Of a stretch of 59,908 nt of DNA, positions 18,001-25,814 are shown piece by piece (position 1 is the first letter of the stretch; the number at the start of each line of letters is the position of its first letter). A model generated the notes under the pieces. That model was not told where the DNA came from. It worked only from the letters and a program-made list of their open reading frames with translations, and ran no database searches. The stretch lies in NCBI GenBank assembly GCA_016234855.1, contig JACRNO010000006.1:1-59908 (forward strand), written 5' to 3'. This DNA comes from Deltaproteobacteria bacterium (GTDB taxonomy: Bacteria; Desulfobacterota; GWC2-55-46). Both the position numbers and the translations under genes were made by a program.

Positions 18001-20466
18001 GGTATGCTTATTGCTTTCGCTCCAGACGAGCACCCTTGGCGCATTGAGCGTATCCGTCTTGACGTCGAATCCCACAAAAATCATCTCAGCGGCCTTTACG
18101 GCTTCCTTGTTGCCTACGTTGTCTATGCCATAATACTGTAGCGTATGTCTGCCGTACGCAAGGGTTGAAAGATTAAACGCCCCGCCATACGCGACCCAGG
18201 TCGATGAGTCGTCGAACCTGTAATAAATAGCATTTATCCCTGAGAGATTGTCCGTGGCCGAAAGCGTGACGCTCGTTCTCGCTGAAACCATATCCCCATG
18301 CACGCCGTCGCTCACCGTCATCCGCGTCAACGGCGCGGTATCGTCAACCGTCACGCTCAGGGTCTTGTCAGCCTCGACGTTGCCCACGTTGTCCATGCTG
18401 CGGTAATCTATCGTGTGAGCGCCCTCACCAGTCACCTTGAACGGCCCGGCGTATGCAACCCACGCGCCGCCGTCTATACGGTACTCGGTCGCCTTAACGC
18501 CCGATAGGCCGTCCGCGGCGCTCAGCGTAAAGAGAGCATCCGCCCCAACATACGTCTTACCGTCAGCCGCCGTAAATTTCGCGCCCCCGATATCCATCCG
18601 CGTCAGCGGCGCGGTATCGTCAACCGTCACGCTCAAGGTCTTGTCAGCCTCGACGTTGCCCACGTTGTCCGCTGCGCGGTAATCTATCGTGTGAGCGCCC
18701 TCGCCAGTCACCTTGAACGGCCCGGCGTATGCAACCCACGCGCCGCCGTCTATACGGTACTCCTGAAGCCTTATCCCTGAAGTAACCACTCCTGAGTCAG
18801 CAACGCTCAGAGTGAAGGACGTTGTCCCCGACACAAAGAACCCTGCGCCTGTAATCGGCACGGCCGGGGTTCCCACAGTCAGATTGCTTGTGGGCGCGCT
18901 TTTGTCTATATAGAACGCATACGTGTCGGTTGCGCTGTTGCCGGCCTTATCCGCTGCGGATATTGTAAGCTCGTACGCGCCTTCAGCAGTCACCGCCGCG
19001 CCTGCATACGCGGTTCCGTTCAACAAAGACGCGGTCGAACTTAAATTCGCGTCAGTCACGTTTATAACGGGCAAAACGTCATTATTGTAATAGTTCCCTT
19101 TTGTCACACCGGCAACGTTTATAGAAGGCGGAGTTTTGTCTATAATAAAATTGACGGTGTTACGGGCGGTATTACCGGCGGCATCGGTCGCCGTGACAGC
19201 CAGCGTATAACTGCCATCGGCGGTTATGGCTCCGCCCAGGTACGGCAGCCCGTTAAGGGCCATCGTTATCGTAACACCTCCCGCATCAGTCGCCGTAATC
19301 GAAGGCACGATATCAAGGAGCGTGAGCAAGCCGTCCAGAAGCCCGCCGTTATTTATTACGGGAGGCACGTCGTCCAGCGGCGTGACGGATAGGCTTGCAC
19401 CCTGGCTTACGTTGCCGAAGACATCATATGCCGCCACCATCAGCTGCGCGGGCACGCCGTTTTCCAAACCGCTTATCTCAACTCCGGCTGCCGTCGGATC
19501 GGCTAAATCCTTTAAAACAGCGGCGCCGGAGTAAATCCTGTAGCCGGCCGCGTCAGCGGACAGTGACGGCTCCCATGAAAGCGCCACGGCGCCCTTATCG
19601 TCACCGGACTTATCGACGCCGGCAACACCGGCGACATCAAGAGGAGGCGTATTTACGGCCATGTCGACCATGCTGCCGCAAATCACCTGCTGACCCGCTG
19701 CCGAGGACTGCACCAGCACCTTCCCCAGCTGATAAACGCCGTTCCAATTATCTACTTCGTAGACGCTGCCAACCGCCAGTTTCGCCCTCTGAAGCGCGGC
19801 CGCGGCGTCCTGATACGTAAGGCCTCTCAACTCCGGCACTTTCGCATAACATTTCAAGTCAACCGCTGCGCCGATATTGCTGTCAAGCGCGTATGCAACG
19901 CCATCTTCCATTAACATCGCATCGGTAAGCGTTATATCTATCTTATCGGCCGCGACCAGGCTTCCAACCTTTACCATGAACCTGGCAATCGAGCCGCCGC
20001 CGGAAGACAAGGCGGCCCCGTTGGTATGCGCGAACGTATACAACCCCGTCCCGCCTGAAAGAGTTTCGTTATCCATAACCAGCACGCCGTTCGCCCCTTT
20101 CCCGGCCCAAAAAAAGTCTCCGAGACCCGAACGGGCCTCGGTAAAAGCCCCGACAAGCAGCGGCGTCGCCACCGATACGTCATCGGGTTTGGCCTGTGAG
20201 AGGTCGGTCAGGCCGCCGACGTTAGACCCAGCCGCCCCGACGTTCAGCCTGAACTGAAATGCCCCCAGCCCGGTCTGCGGCACGTTATCGGCAACTATGT
20301 CTACGTAAAATAAATCGCCCGGCGCGACCTTGGACGTTGACGGCACAGCCCTTATCCCGGCGGCATATGAAACGCCGGCGAGGGCAAGCAGCGCCAATAT
20401 GAGCGCCGCAGCCGCGCTTATCGCGCCGCATCTATGCCTTATATGTCTTAATGGATTTCCGCGCAT
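15061..20466 (-). CDS. Exported cohesin-like / PASTA / FnIII / OmpL47-repeat protein
   Basis: This 1801-residue protein begins with a basic segment and signal peptide (about residues 1-35, ending GVSYA). Residues about 36-205 resemble a cohesin fold: VAPGDLFYVDIVADNV, GLGAFQFRLNV, then SIARFMVKVG and DKIDITLTDAMLMEDG. A PASTA-like domain follows (VPELRGLTYQDAAAALQRAKL), then an FnIII domain, several bacterial Ig repeats (IDKTPPSI) and OmpL47-type repeats (YRIDGGAWVAYAGPF). The C-terminal half contains two copies of an alpha/beta module, each running from RVLVW to GKAxxMAFD. A charged stretch near residue 1000 carries GEDK/VENK repeats. The upstream neighbour carries a dockerin, so a cohesin-dockerin contact between the two products is plausible. 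The last domain includes a short helical tail. All assignments are from motif reading. Confidence 0.8.
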   Translation of the reverse strand: MRGNPLRHIRHRCGAISAAAALILALLALAGVSYAAGIRAVPSTSKVAPGDLFYVDIVADNVPQTGLGAFQFRLNVGAAGSNVGGLTDLSQAKPDDVSVATPLLVGAFTEARSGLGDFFWAGKGANGVLVMDNETLSGGTGLYTFAHTNGAALSSGGGSIARFMVKVGSLVAADKIDITLTDAMLMEDGVAYALDSNIGAAVDLKCYAKVPELRGLTYQDAAAALQRAKLAVGSVYEVDNWNGVYQLGKVLVQSSAAGQQVICGSMVDMAVNTPPLDVAGVAGVDKSGDDKGAVALSWEPSLSADAAGYRIYSGAAVLKDLADPTAAGVEISGLENGVPAQLMVAAYDVFGNVSQGASLSVTPLDDVPPVINNGGLLDGLLTLLDIVPSITATDAGGVTITMALNGLPYLGGAITADGSYTLAVTATDAAGNTARNTVNFIIDKTPPSINVAGVTKGNYYNNDVLPVINVTDANLSSTASLLNGTAYAGAAVTAEGAYELTISAADKAGNSATDTYAFYIDKSAPTSNLTVGTPAVPITGAGFFVSGTTSFTLSVADSGVVTSGIRLQEYRIDGGAWVAYAGPFKVTGEGAHTIDYRAADNVGNVEADKTLSVTVDDTAPLTRMDIGGAKFTAADGKTYVGADALFTLSAADGLSGVKATEYRIDGGAWVAYAGPFKVTGEGAHTIDYRSMDNVGNVEADKTLSVTVDDTAPLTRMTVSDGVHGDMVSARTSVTLSATDNLSGINAIYYRFDDSSTWVAYGGAFNLSTLAYGRHTLQYYGIDNVGNKEAVKAAEMIFVGFDVKTDTLNAPRVLVWSESNKHTEYDAASAGAFLRDAFAGTDAYYTMVADKNEFVKAFRSGVYNIAAILGEDVPEDAIILRELREGVRRGMGIIVSGWKDGEHPALADVFGIKGKGSHGEDKSAQVENKANQGEDKPSGTLTLASSAISGGETVAVYGDISIVEVDGGTAIGTLTLQREHGNATEAAPGAILNGFGRGKALFMAFDIIGSALASGTGQYADLLRNAAFYMAPEIPDSGAASVMLLETVLALNGVEADVTLKDTLSDGLAYTPLFDLDMGSLEFAVHLENGQSGSYRYFVRPGDHARNYTKTTDAYLMAGGQARPIGSYTYTITVADDSASLAEKVKTLLQEQIALHPGSAEEIGGILAGFAEAESRPSVTRDDLNKVVRGVVQVIFNVEKLEFDTNSIRALLDEYLRIMEAKYFMAQDAGKEKEDDGVSESEHSAAEAEAAGGKSDASGQTAAAGAGQPAGGTAKAASFEGLNGEMDVSPSGVLRGGAVKFNVNLRNSGERGIDGAALTITITDAKQTVVKTLRSVVSVAAGVSAAQNLSTTADIVAGTYGAALRVGDKTLASSSFDVLEGGVTVTNSVPDFVRVLVWLNECAQDDAQDETHGRGSVPADKCVDTASVEKALTDAGAAYYIVKGAPEFELELRNIYYTDYMILGGREQLGLQSARELKERVNAGGGVAASLLNEPSLFGLFGIDKLEALSTTDNKVEFAEAFPGAGVMQSYGSAVKADEGQGAVLLASMPGDGKGRAYPGALAKSYGEGKAVYMAFDLGLSLSKDERFKNAVKSSLAYIHKPRPAGGPYLPYDLVPVKLDVNGVQGVQDYTVTQNYPAGFRLVDTFTGTWIKDNPWVKEISKAGGTQFVNFFALTPDAAGAYTLTTSVSYADKGAVKSYQAASIDINVAGSAKDVINGVINRLNVLAGAKGGEDAAAMVKLMEGIRDKAAGGKVKLEKDITSVLDAIEAIGGMESVEARGARLDMDRLLGILGEMRYLEDAK
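18320..18760. repeat. Near-identical internal duplication of an OmpL47-type module
   Basis: About 165 bases at 18320-18485 recur at 18596-18760 with only a few mismatches. The offset is 276 bp (92 codons), so the frame is kept. Both copies encode RIDGGAWVAYAGPFKVTGEG and the following strand. Such low divergence implies a recent duplication or gene conversion within the cohesin protein. Confidence 0.85.
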
Positions 20467-20497
20467 CTATTACTATCCCATGCCGCTGTCCGGCTTG

Positions 20498-21493
20498 TTA
20501 ATGTATCCCTGTCCTGCCGTATTCGTTGGCAAATCTTGAAAACTCCCTCGCATCCACCTTGCCGCCGGCGTCGTCCACAAAGTTGTAATCAGGGTTATAG
20601 CTTCCATCCGCGGGCATCGTCCTGTATTGCCCCTTAAAAAGTATGAAATCGTCGTCATTGACGCTGCCGTCAAGGTTTATATCAGCGAAGAACCCGGTTA
20701 CCGGTTCCGAGGCTTTCAGCGCGGTATCTTTGACGGCTACTTTCCGGTAATGGAGCAACGTTGAAAGAAGCGTTCCTCTGTATGCCCTCAAAACCGCCTT
20801 CTCACCTCCAATCGCTTCCGCGCTCAAGCCGTCGTTACCAAAGATGTTATTAAGGTCTATGATCCCTTCCGGCGCATTGCTTCCGCTGCGCGCAAACGCG
20901 CTTATCGGATATCTCGACGCGGGTGACTCAAACACAACGATGTCGCCGAGCCCGGGTTTTATGTCTGCGTCCTGCGGCTGTAGATATATTCTGAAAGAGA
21001 CTATGTCATTAAAAAAGCCCGTCAGGCTGCCGTTTGCGTATTTGTATGGGATTACCGCGCTCGCGGTAATAACCTCGTAGACGGCGGAATAGCCGACGTT
21101 TGACGCGTTGGCAGGGTCTGCGGTTACTGCCCGCGCGAAGTATGAGGCGGAAGGTTTAAGCCCGCTCACCATTACCTTCATCACCCCTTTTTTCTTTGCC
21201 GCCGAAACGGTTTCATGGTCGGCGCCGGGCATGGGAGTTATGCGGACATTATCCGTAATCCTATTGGTCATGGCCGCGTCCGTGTATACATCCACCGATG
21301 GAGTTGCTTCGACATCAGTCATCCAGATAACGGAAAATGACGACGTGGTCACGTCCGTCAGCCGCACGGCGGACACCTCCGGCACGGCGTACGCATCATC
21401 AGGGGCAAAAGCCGCACCCGCCGCCAGCAAACCGGCCGTCAGAAAAAGACTTAAAAGACGCGGCCATGCTCTGAGCGCTGAAGTATTTTTCAT
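20498..21493 (-). CDS. Exported FnIII-like protein with C-terminal dockerin domain
   Basis: The 331-residue protein has a signal peptide (MKNTSALRAWPRLLSLFLTA, ending AYA). An FnIII-like domain follows (VSAVRLTDVTTSSFSVIWMT ... LKPSASYFARAV), then a beta-rich middle. The last 60 residues form a dockerin type I. The first loop, DINLDGSVNDDDF, has Ca ligand positions 1, 3, 5 and 12 filled by D, N, D and D. The second, DYNFVDDAGGKVDAREF, contains extra residues and is less canonical. Its ATG overlaps the stop of the rhodanese gene (ATGA) and it ends 31 bases before the cohesin gene, so the three are probably co-translated. A dockerin next to a cohesin gene suggests they bind each other outside the cell. 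Confidence 0.82.
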   Translation of the reverse strand: MKNTSALRAWPRLLSLFLTAGLLAAGAAFAPDDAYAVPEVSAVRLTDVTTSSFSVIWMTDVEATPSVDVYTDAAMTNRITDNVRITPMPGADHETVSAAKKKGVMKVMVSGLKPSASYFARAVTADPANASNVGYSAVYEVITASAVIPYKYANGSLTGFFNDIVSFRIYLQPQDADIKPGLGDIVVFESPASRYPISAFARSGSNAPEGIIDLNNIFGNDGLSAEAIGGEKAVLRAYRGTLLSTLLHYRKVAVKDTALKASEPVTGFFADINLDGSVNDDDFILFKGQYRTMPADGSYNPDYNFVDDAGGKVDAREFSRFANEYGRTGIH

Positions 21494-22317
21494 CTCTGCT
21501 TACCGCCCTTTCCCGGGTTGGGACACGATGGGCACTCGCCCACCGTCTTTTTACCCGGCTTCGCATCCATCGCCGCCCACGCCTCATAACCGCCGATGAG
21601 ATACCTGACATCCAGACCTTTTCTTGCGACAGCGTCCGTAATCTGAGCCGCGTTGTCCGGCGCTGAGAATACCAATATGACACTGCTGGCTTTATCGAGT
21701 CTTTTGGCAAGAGTCTTGTGCTCGGGCTTCTGCACTGTCTCTTTGAATTTTACGACCCGTTCCGGCAGGTCCCTGCCTTTTATCCAAACCGCGCCTTTTA
21801 CGGTATTTTTTTTGAAATCTTTCTCGCTCCGCAGGTCATAAATCCTGAGCGCCGCCCCGTTATCGGCGGCCCATTTGAGTTCCGCCGCGGTGACGCCGCG
21901 CGACGACGCGTTAAAACCGGTGATTGGATATCCTTCTCTCTCCCATGCGGCAATGCCGCCTTCCATGATAAAAATTCTCTTAATCCCTTTTGCATTAAGT
22001 TTGGAGACGGCCTCCTTTGCCATTCTGAGGCCGAGAGTGTCATCAACTATAACAAACGTCTTATTTACGGGCAGCCGCTTTACGGCAATCTCTTCCGTGG
22101 TGATGTTGACTGCGCCTTCAATATGCCCATTATTGAACTTCACGGAATCCCTGACGTCCACAAGCCACAGGGCCGACCCCTCCTTCAACATGGCGCCCAC
22201 CTTTTCCGGCATTATCCAGCCGGGTTCGGACGAAAAGGCTGCGTTGACAAGCATCAGCAGCGCGCCTAATGCCGTCAGCGCAATAAACAACGGCCTTTTT
22301 CCGTTCAAGGCTTCCAT
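21490..22317 (-). CDS. Exported tandem rhodanese-domain protein, both active-site Cys missing
   Basis: The 275-residue protein has an N-terminal signal sequence (FIALTALGALLMLVNAAFS). Two rhodanese domains follow, at about residues 38-135 and 143-255: VDVRDSVKFNNGHIEGAVNI and YDLRSEKDFKKNTVKGAVWI are the two entry motifs. The active-site loop should carry Cys at the start of CxxGxR. Here the loops read VDDTLGLR and FSAPDNAA, so sulfur transfer is unlikely. A CPSC pair sits in the C-terminal tail. The start overlaps the propeller gene by 13 bases and the stop overlaps the dockerin gene by 4, which indicates tight coupling. A binding or scaffold role is inferred. Confidence 0.85.
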   Translation of the reverse strand: MEALNGKRPLFIALTALGALLMLVNAAFSSEPGWIMPEKVGAMLKEGSALWLVDVRDSVKFNNGHIEGAVNITTEEIAVKRLPVNKTFVIVDDTLGLRMAKEAVSKLNAKGIKRIFIMEGGIAAWEREGYPITGFNASSRGVTAAELKWAADNGAALRIYDLRSEKDFKKNTVKGAVWIKGRDLPERVVKFKETVQKPEHKTLAKRLDKASSVILVFSAPDNAAQITDAVARKGLDVRYLIGGYEAWAAMDAKPGKKTVGECPSCPNPGKGGKQR

Positions 22318-25300
22318 CCGTCAACCCTCTTTTTCATCGTTATTATGAGTCCGTCCCCGGCAGTTATGGGGAAATTGACCCCGACCAATTCTTTTACGCC
22401 TGCATTATCCCTTACGACGGCTGTCTGCCACGCCCCTGTCGAAATATCGAACCTCCTTACGCCCTGAATATTATCGACACCGACCGAGTTCACGAGGCTC
22501 TGCGCCCTATAGTCCGCCGGCGCTTTCAAAATGCCTATCTGATTTTCACCCTGCAGGAGCGTATATAGGACCGTATCACCGGCGTCAGCCACTTTTAACG
22601 TCCGTGCCTGTCTGGCGTATATCACAAGCCCCATGCCCTTCGATATGCTGAAGTTGCCGCCCGCGTTTGAGGCATCCATGTACGTGCCATGCAGGCTGTC
22701 GTAGGACAAGACCTTCTCGATGTCACCGCCGGAGGCCAACAGGTCGGATGCATTTGGATATGCCGCCGCAAGCGCCGCTCCGGCCGCCACAAGATTAAAG
22801 CCCGGCGCCAATTCGACTTCAAGCGGGGCTGCTTCGATTTTGAACGCCGCCTTGTATATCTGATACACGCCGTCTCTATTGTCCTGCCACAAAACGTGAC
22901 TGGAGGATATCGCAGGCTCTTCCTGCCTGGCCGGATCGGCGCTGAGTTTGCCTCCTACGCCGGTTTGCAGGTCATAGAACGAAAGGTCAGGGTCCGCCGG
23001 CCCCTTCTCGTAATCAACATACACGACGGTATCATTAAAAATCGCGGCATCCGACTCGTCATAAGACCCGTAGGTGACGCGCGTCTCACCCGTTGCAGGG
23101 GTGTTTGCATAAATATCCTTCTGGCTGCCGCCGTTTCTCTGATCCGTCCATACCAATGCCTGTCCGGATACCCCGGGTTTGATCTGATTGTTTATATCCA
23201 CAGTCACGCGCGTCTCGGTCCCTGACACGACCTCGTACTTGAATATTTCGCCAAGACCGTTTCTATAATCCTCCCAAACTATCGCATTGCCGGATATCGC
23301 AGGATTTATCTGATCCCTTTCATGCGAGGTAATCCGAACTTTTTCGCCGGTCGTAAGATTCCCCGCATATATGTCCCAATTCGCGCTCTGGTCGCTCTGC
23401 CAAACCACCCAATTACCGGATATTGCAGGATGAACCTGATTCCCCGGGCCGGTTGCGATTGAGAACTCCCTGTTCGTCGGAAGATCATATCCGTAAATAT
23501 CCCAATCCCCGCTCCTGTTGTCCTGCCATACCACGATATTGCCGTCGATATCAGGCATTGTTTGTTCAAAGCCGTTTGTAACTACCGCCCTGGAAACGCC
23601 GCCGCTCAAATCCTTCACATAAACGTCCCAATTGCCGCCTCTATTGTCCTGCCATACTACTGTTGCGCCCGAAACCTTCGGATACATCTGAGCGCCCGAA
23701 GGATTTGGGTCCACCGGCGCTCCGGTAAACCATTCCAACGCCTCTACCGTTGCAGTTGCCGTCGCCGTATGCGATACGGCGCCGGTATTGACCGCATCGT
23801 TCAAACCGTCGCTTACGCGCAGTTCAGCGGTATATGTTCCGGTAGCGGCGAGTTTGCCGGAGTTGTCCCTGCCGTCCCACTCAGCCGTAAAAATCTCCCC
23901 GCTCAGGGCGGTGCCTGTCAGTGTCCTCACAACCTTTGGAGCCGCACCGGAGTCCTTAATGTTTATTGTCACAGGCAACTCCGTCACGTTATCCGATATC
24001 ACGGCCGTAAACGTCACGCTGTGCGCGGCGGCAACCCCCTTTGGCGCGTACGGCACGAACCCGGCAGGAGAAACGCCGAACGATTGTATCTGTGGCGGCG
24101 CATCGTCAACAACGATAACAAGCGTTTTAGCCGCCTCCGTATTACCCGACCTGTCAACGCTGTAATACTCCATCGCATACTGCTTCGGCGAGGTTAACCT
24201 GAACGGGTAAAAAGGTTCGAAACCGGCATCCACTCCAACGACTTTGTCGAACATCTGGTCAACGCCGCTGCCCCCGTCATTGTCTGTCGAGGTAAGGATT
24301 ACCCTCGTAAGCGGCGTGATGTAGACCCTATCCGCGGCGGAAACCGCCGGGCCATCAAAAACGACACGCGACGACGGCGGCGCGAGGTCCGCGTCCGGCT
24401 GCGTAAATTGAAGCGTGTATGCGCCTGTAACGGATGAATCGCCCCTGTAATCAACGAACTGAAGCGTAAATTGAGTCTGATAGTCTCTGTCAAGTCCTCT
24501 TTCGACCCAAAAGTTGTTCGAATCAAGGTGTACGCCGTCGCCCCTTACCACATCAAGCAGCTTCAGCATCCCCTGCGATGGGTCGGGCAGCTTCACGTAT
24601 ACCCAGCCGGTATTGACGGTAGTGACGGTCATGGACACGGCTGAAGACTGCGGGGTCGGCCTTGACGGCGTTGACACGGGCGTCTCCACATGCACGGGCG
24701 CGCGCGCGTCGTCCCTGTTCTTCGAGCCATTCGGTATTTCAGATTCATAAATTGCATCCGGCAGATGTTCGGCATCCTTGTCGGTATCAGCGAGATAATC
24801 CAGTTTGTTGTCCCTGCCGGGGAGATTCACCTTTATGCGCCGCGCCAGATAATACGCGTTCGTCTCTTTTATCAGCGACGTCAGTTCCCCTCCTAATTCG
24901 GACGAATGCGAGAATGACACATCGAACTTCTCGAATCTGCCGCTTAAGGTGGATATCATCTCCCAATAAGCCGTGCCCGCCTTTTTGCTGCCGAGGTCTC
25001 CAAACTGAACCGTAAGGGCAGGACTGACCGAACTATCATTTACCTGGGAACCCAGAAGCTTAAAATCGACAAGCAGCCCCTGGTCGTTGCTGGTTATCTT
25101 TGGCTGCGCCGAATCTATCTTGAAGTTCAAAGCGGCGCCGTAGCCGTCGTTTAAAACGCGCACGGCCAGCGGGAACGGCACCGGCGCCTCGACCTGCGGC
25201 GTAAACGGATTGTCCCCCAACACATTGAACGGCATGAAGTAATCGAGTATAATCTGCGGCATCGGTTTTACGGTTATCTTGTCGGGATTAACCGGCACCA

Positions 25301-25814
25301 CTTCCTGCTTGCCTGCGATTGCGTATGTAATCGTGGCGCCCACCCAGTACGGCAACCCGATTGCAGTCTGCCCTCCGGCGCCTGGAGACGGGATGATCAG
25401 CCAGTGCGCCTCCGCTGCAGTGCCGGCCTTTACGATACCGGTGCCGTCCACCCCGCTTATATTCTGCATCGCTGAGGTCTTTATAAAAAACACATCGTTA
25501 CGAATGTTGCCGTCCGCGTCTTTTATCGAAACGTCGACCCTGAGTTCCGCAAGGTCTTTATCGGGCATATTATTCGTAAGAACCAGCTTCGCATCGAAGG
25601 CCACCCGCTCAACGGTAGCTTCCTGCAGTATCTCAAGACTAACCTTTGAACAGGCCGTCTCGGCCCGCGAAACAGGCGCAACGGCAAAAAAAACAACCTG
25701 CAGAAGAAACATCGCCGCGGCGATGGCAATCGCGTAAAACCGCCGCCGACACGCGCCCGCGGCCGCATCCGTGACTGAATTTTCTCCGCGCTCTACAATA
25801 CCCGTATCAATCAT
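22305..25814 (-). CDS. Exported seven-bladed beta-propeller / Ig protein
   Basis: I choose the ATG at 25814, with GAGGAAG 7 bases ahead, over the TTG two codons earlier. The N-terminus is cationic with a hydrophobic signal (AIAIAAAMFLLQVVFFAVAP). The first 600 residues are beta-rich, including CARDB-like and Ig-like parts (DDAPPQIQSFGVSP). A FlgD-type Ig domain follows (EWDGRDNSGKLAATGTY). Residues about 705-990 contain seven repeats of the VVWQDNRxGxWDIY type, as in TolB-like or S-layer beta-propellers. A C-terminal domain follows (LAPGFNLVAAG to DGLIITMKKR). The gene overlaps dacB by 8 bases and the rhodanese gene by 13. It is likely a surface or periplasmic protein-binding scaffold of the same assembly; the ligand is unknown. 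Confidence 0.8.
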   Translation of the reverse strand: MIDTGIVERGENSVTDAAAGACRRRFYAIAIAAAMFLLQVVFFAVAPVSRAETACSKVSLEILQEATVERVAFDAKLVLTNNMPDKDLAELRVDVSIKDADGNIRNDVFFIKTSAMQNISGVDGTGIVKAGTAAEAHWLIIPSPGAGGQTAIGLPYWVGATITYAIAGKQEVVPVNPDKITVKPMPQIILDYFMPFNVLGDNPFTPQVEAPVPFPLAVRVLNDGYGAALNFKIDSAQPKITSNDQGLLVDFKLLGSQVNDSSVSPALTVQFGDLGSKKAGTAYWEMISTLSGRFEKFDVSFSHSSELGGELTSLIKETNAYYLARRIKVNLPGRDNKLDYLADTDKDAEHLPDAIYESEIPNGSKNRDDARAPVHVETPVSTPSRPTPQSSAVSMTVTTVNTGWVYVKLPDPSQGMLKLLDVVRGDGVHLDSNNFWVERGLDRDYQTQFTLQFVDYRGDSSVTGAYTLQFTQPDADLAPPSSRVVFDGPAVSAADRVYITPLTRVILTSTDNDGGSGVDQMFDKVVGVDAGFEPFYPFRLTSPKQYAMEYYSVDRSGNTEAAKTLVIVVDDAPPQIQSFGVSPAGFVPYAPKGVAAAHSVTFTAVISDNVTELPVTINIKDSGAAPKVVRTLTGTALSGEIFTAEWDGRDNSGKLAATGTYTAELRVSDGLNDAVNTGAVSHTATATATVEALEWFTGAPVDPNPSGAQMYPKVSGATVVWQDNRGGNWDVYVKDLSGGVSRAVVTNGFEQTMPDIDGNIVVWQDNRSGDWDIYGYDLPTNREFSIATGPGNQVHPAISGNWVVWQSDQSANWDIYAGNLTTGEKVRITSHERDQINPAISGNAIVWEDYRNGLGEIFKYEVVSGTETRVTVDINNQIKPGVSGQALVWTDQRNGGSQKDIYANTPATGETRVTYGSYDESDAAIFNDTVVYVDYEKGPADPDLSFYDLQTGVGGKLSADPARQEEPAISSSHVLWQDNRDGVYQIYKAAFKIEAAPLEVELAPGFNLVAAGAALAAAYPNASDLLASGGDIEKVLSYDSLHGTYMDASNAGGNFSISKGMGLVIYARQARTLKVADAGDTVLYTLLQGENQIGILKAPADYRAQSLVNSVGVDNIQGVRRFDISTGAWQTAVVRDNAGVKELVGVNFPITAGDGLIITMKKRVDGWKP

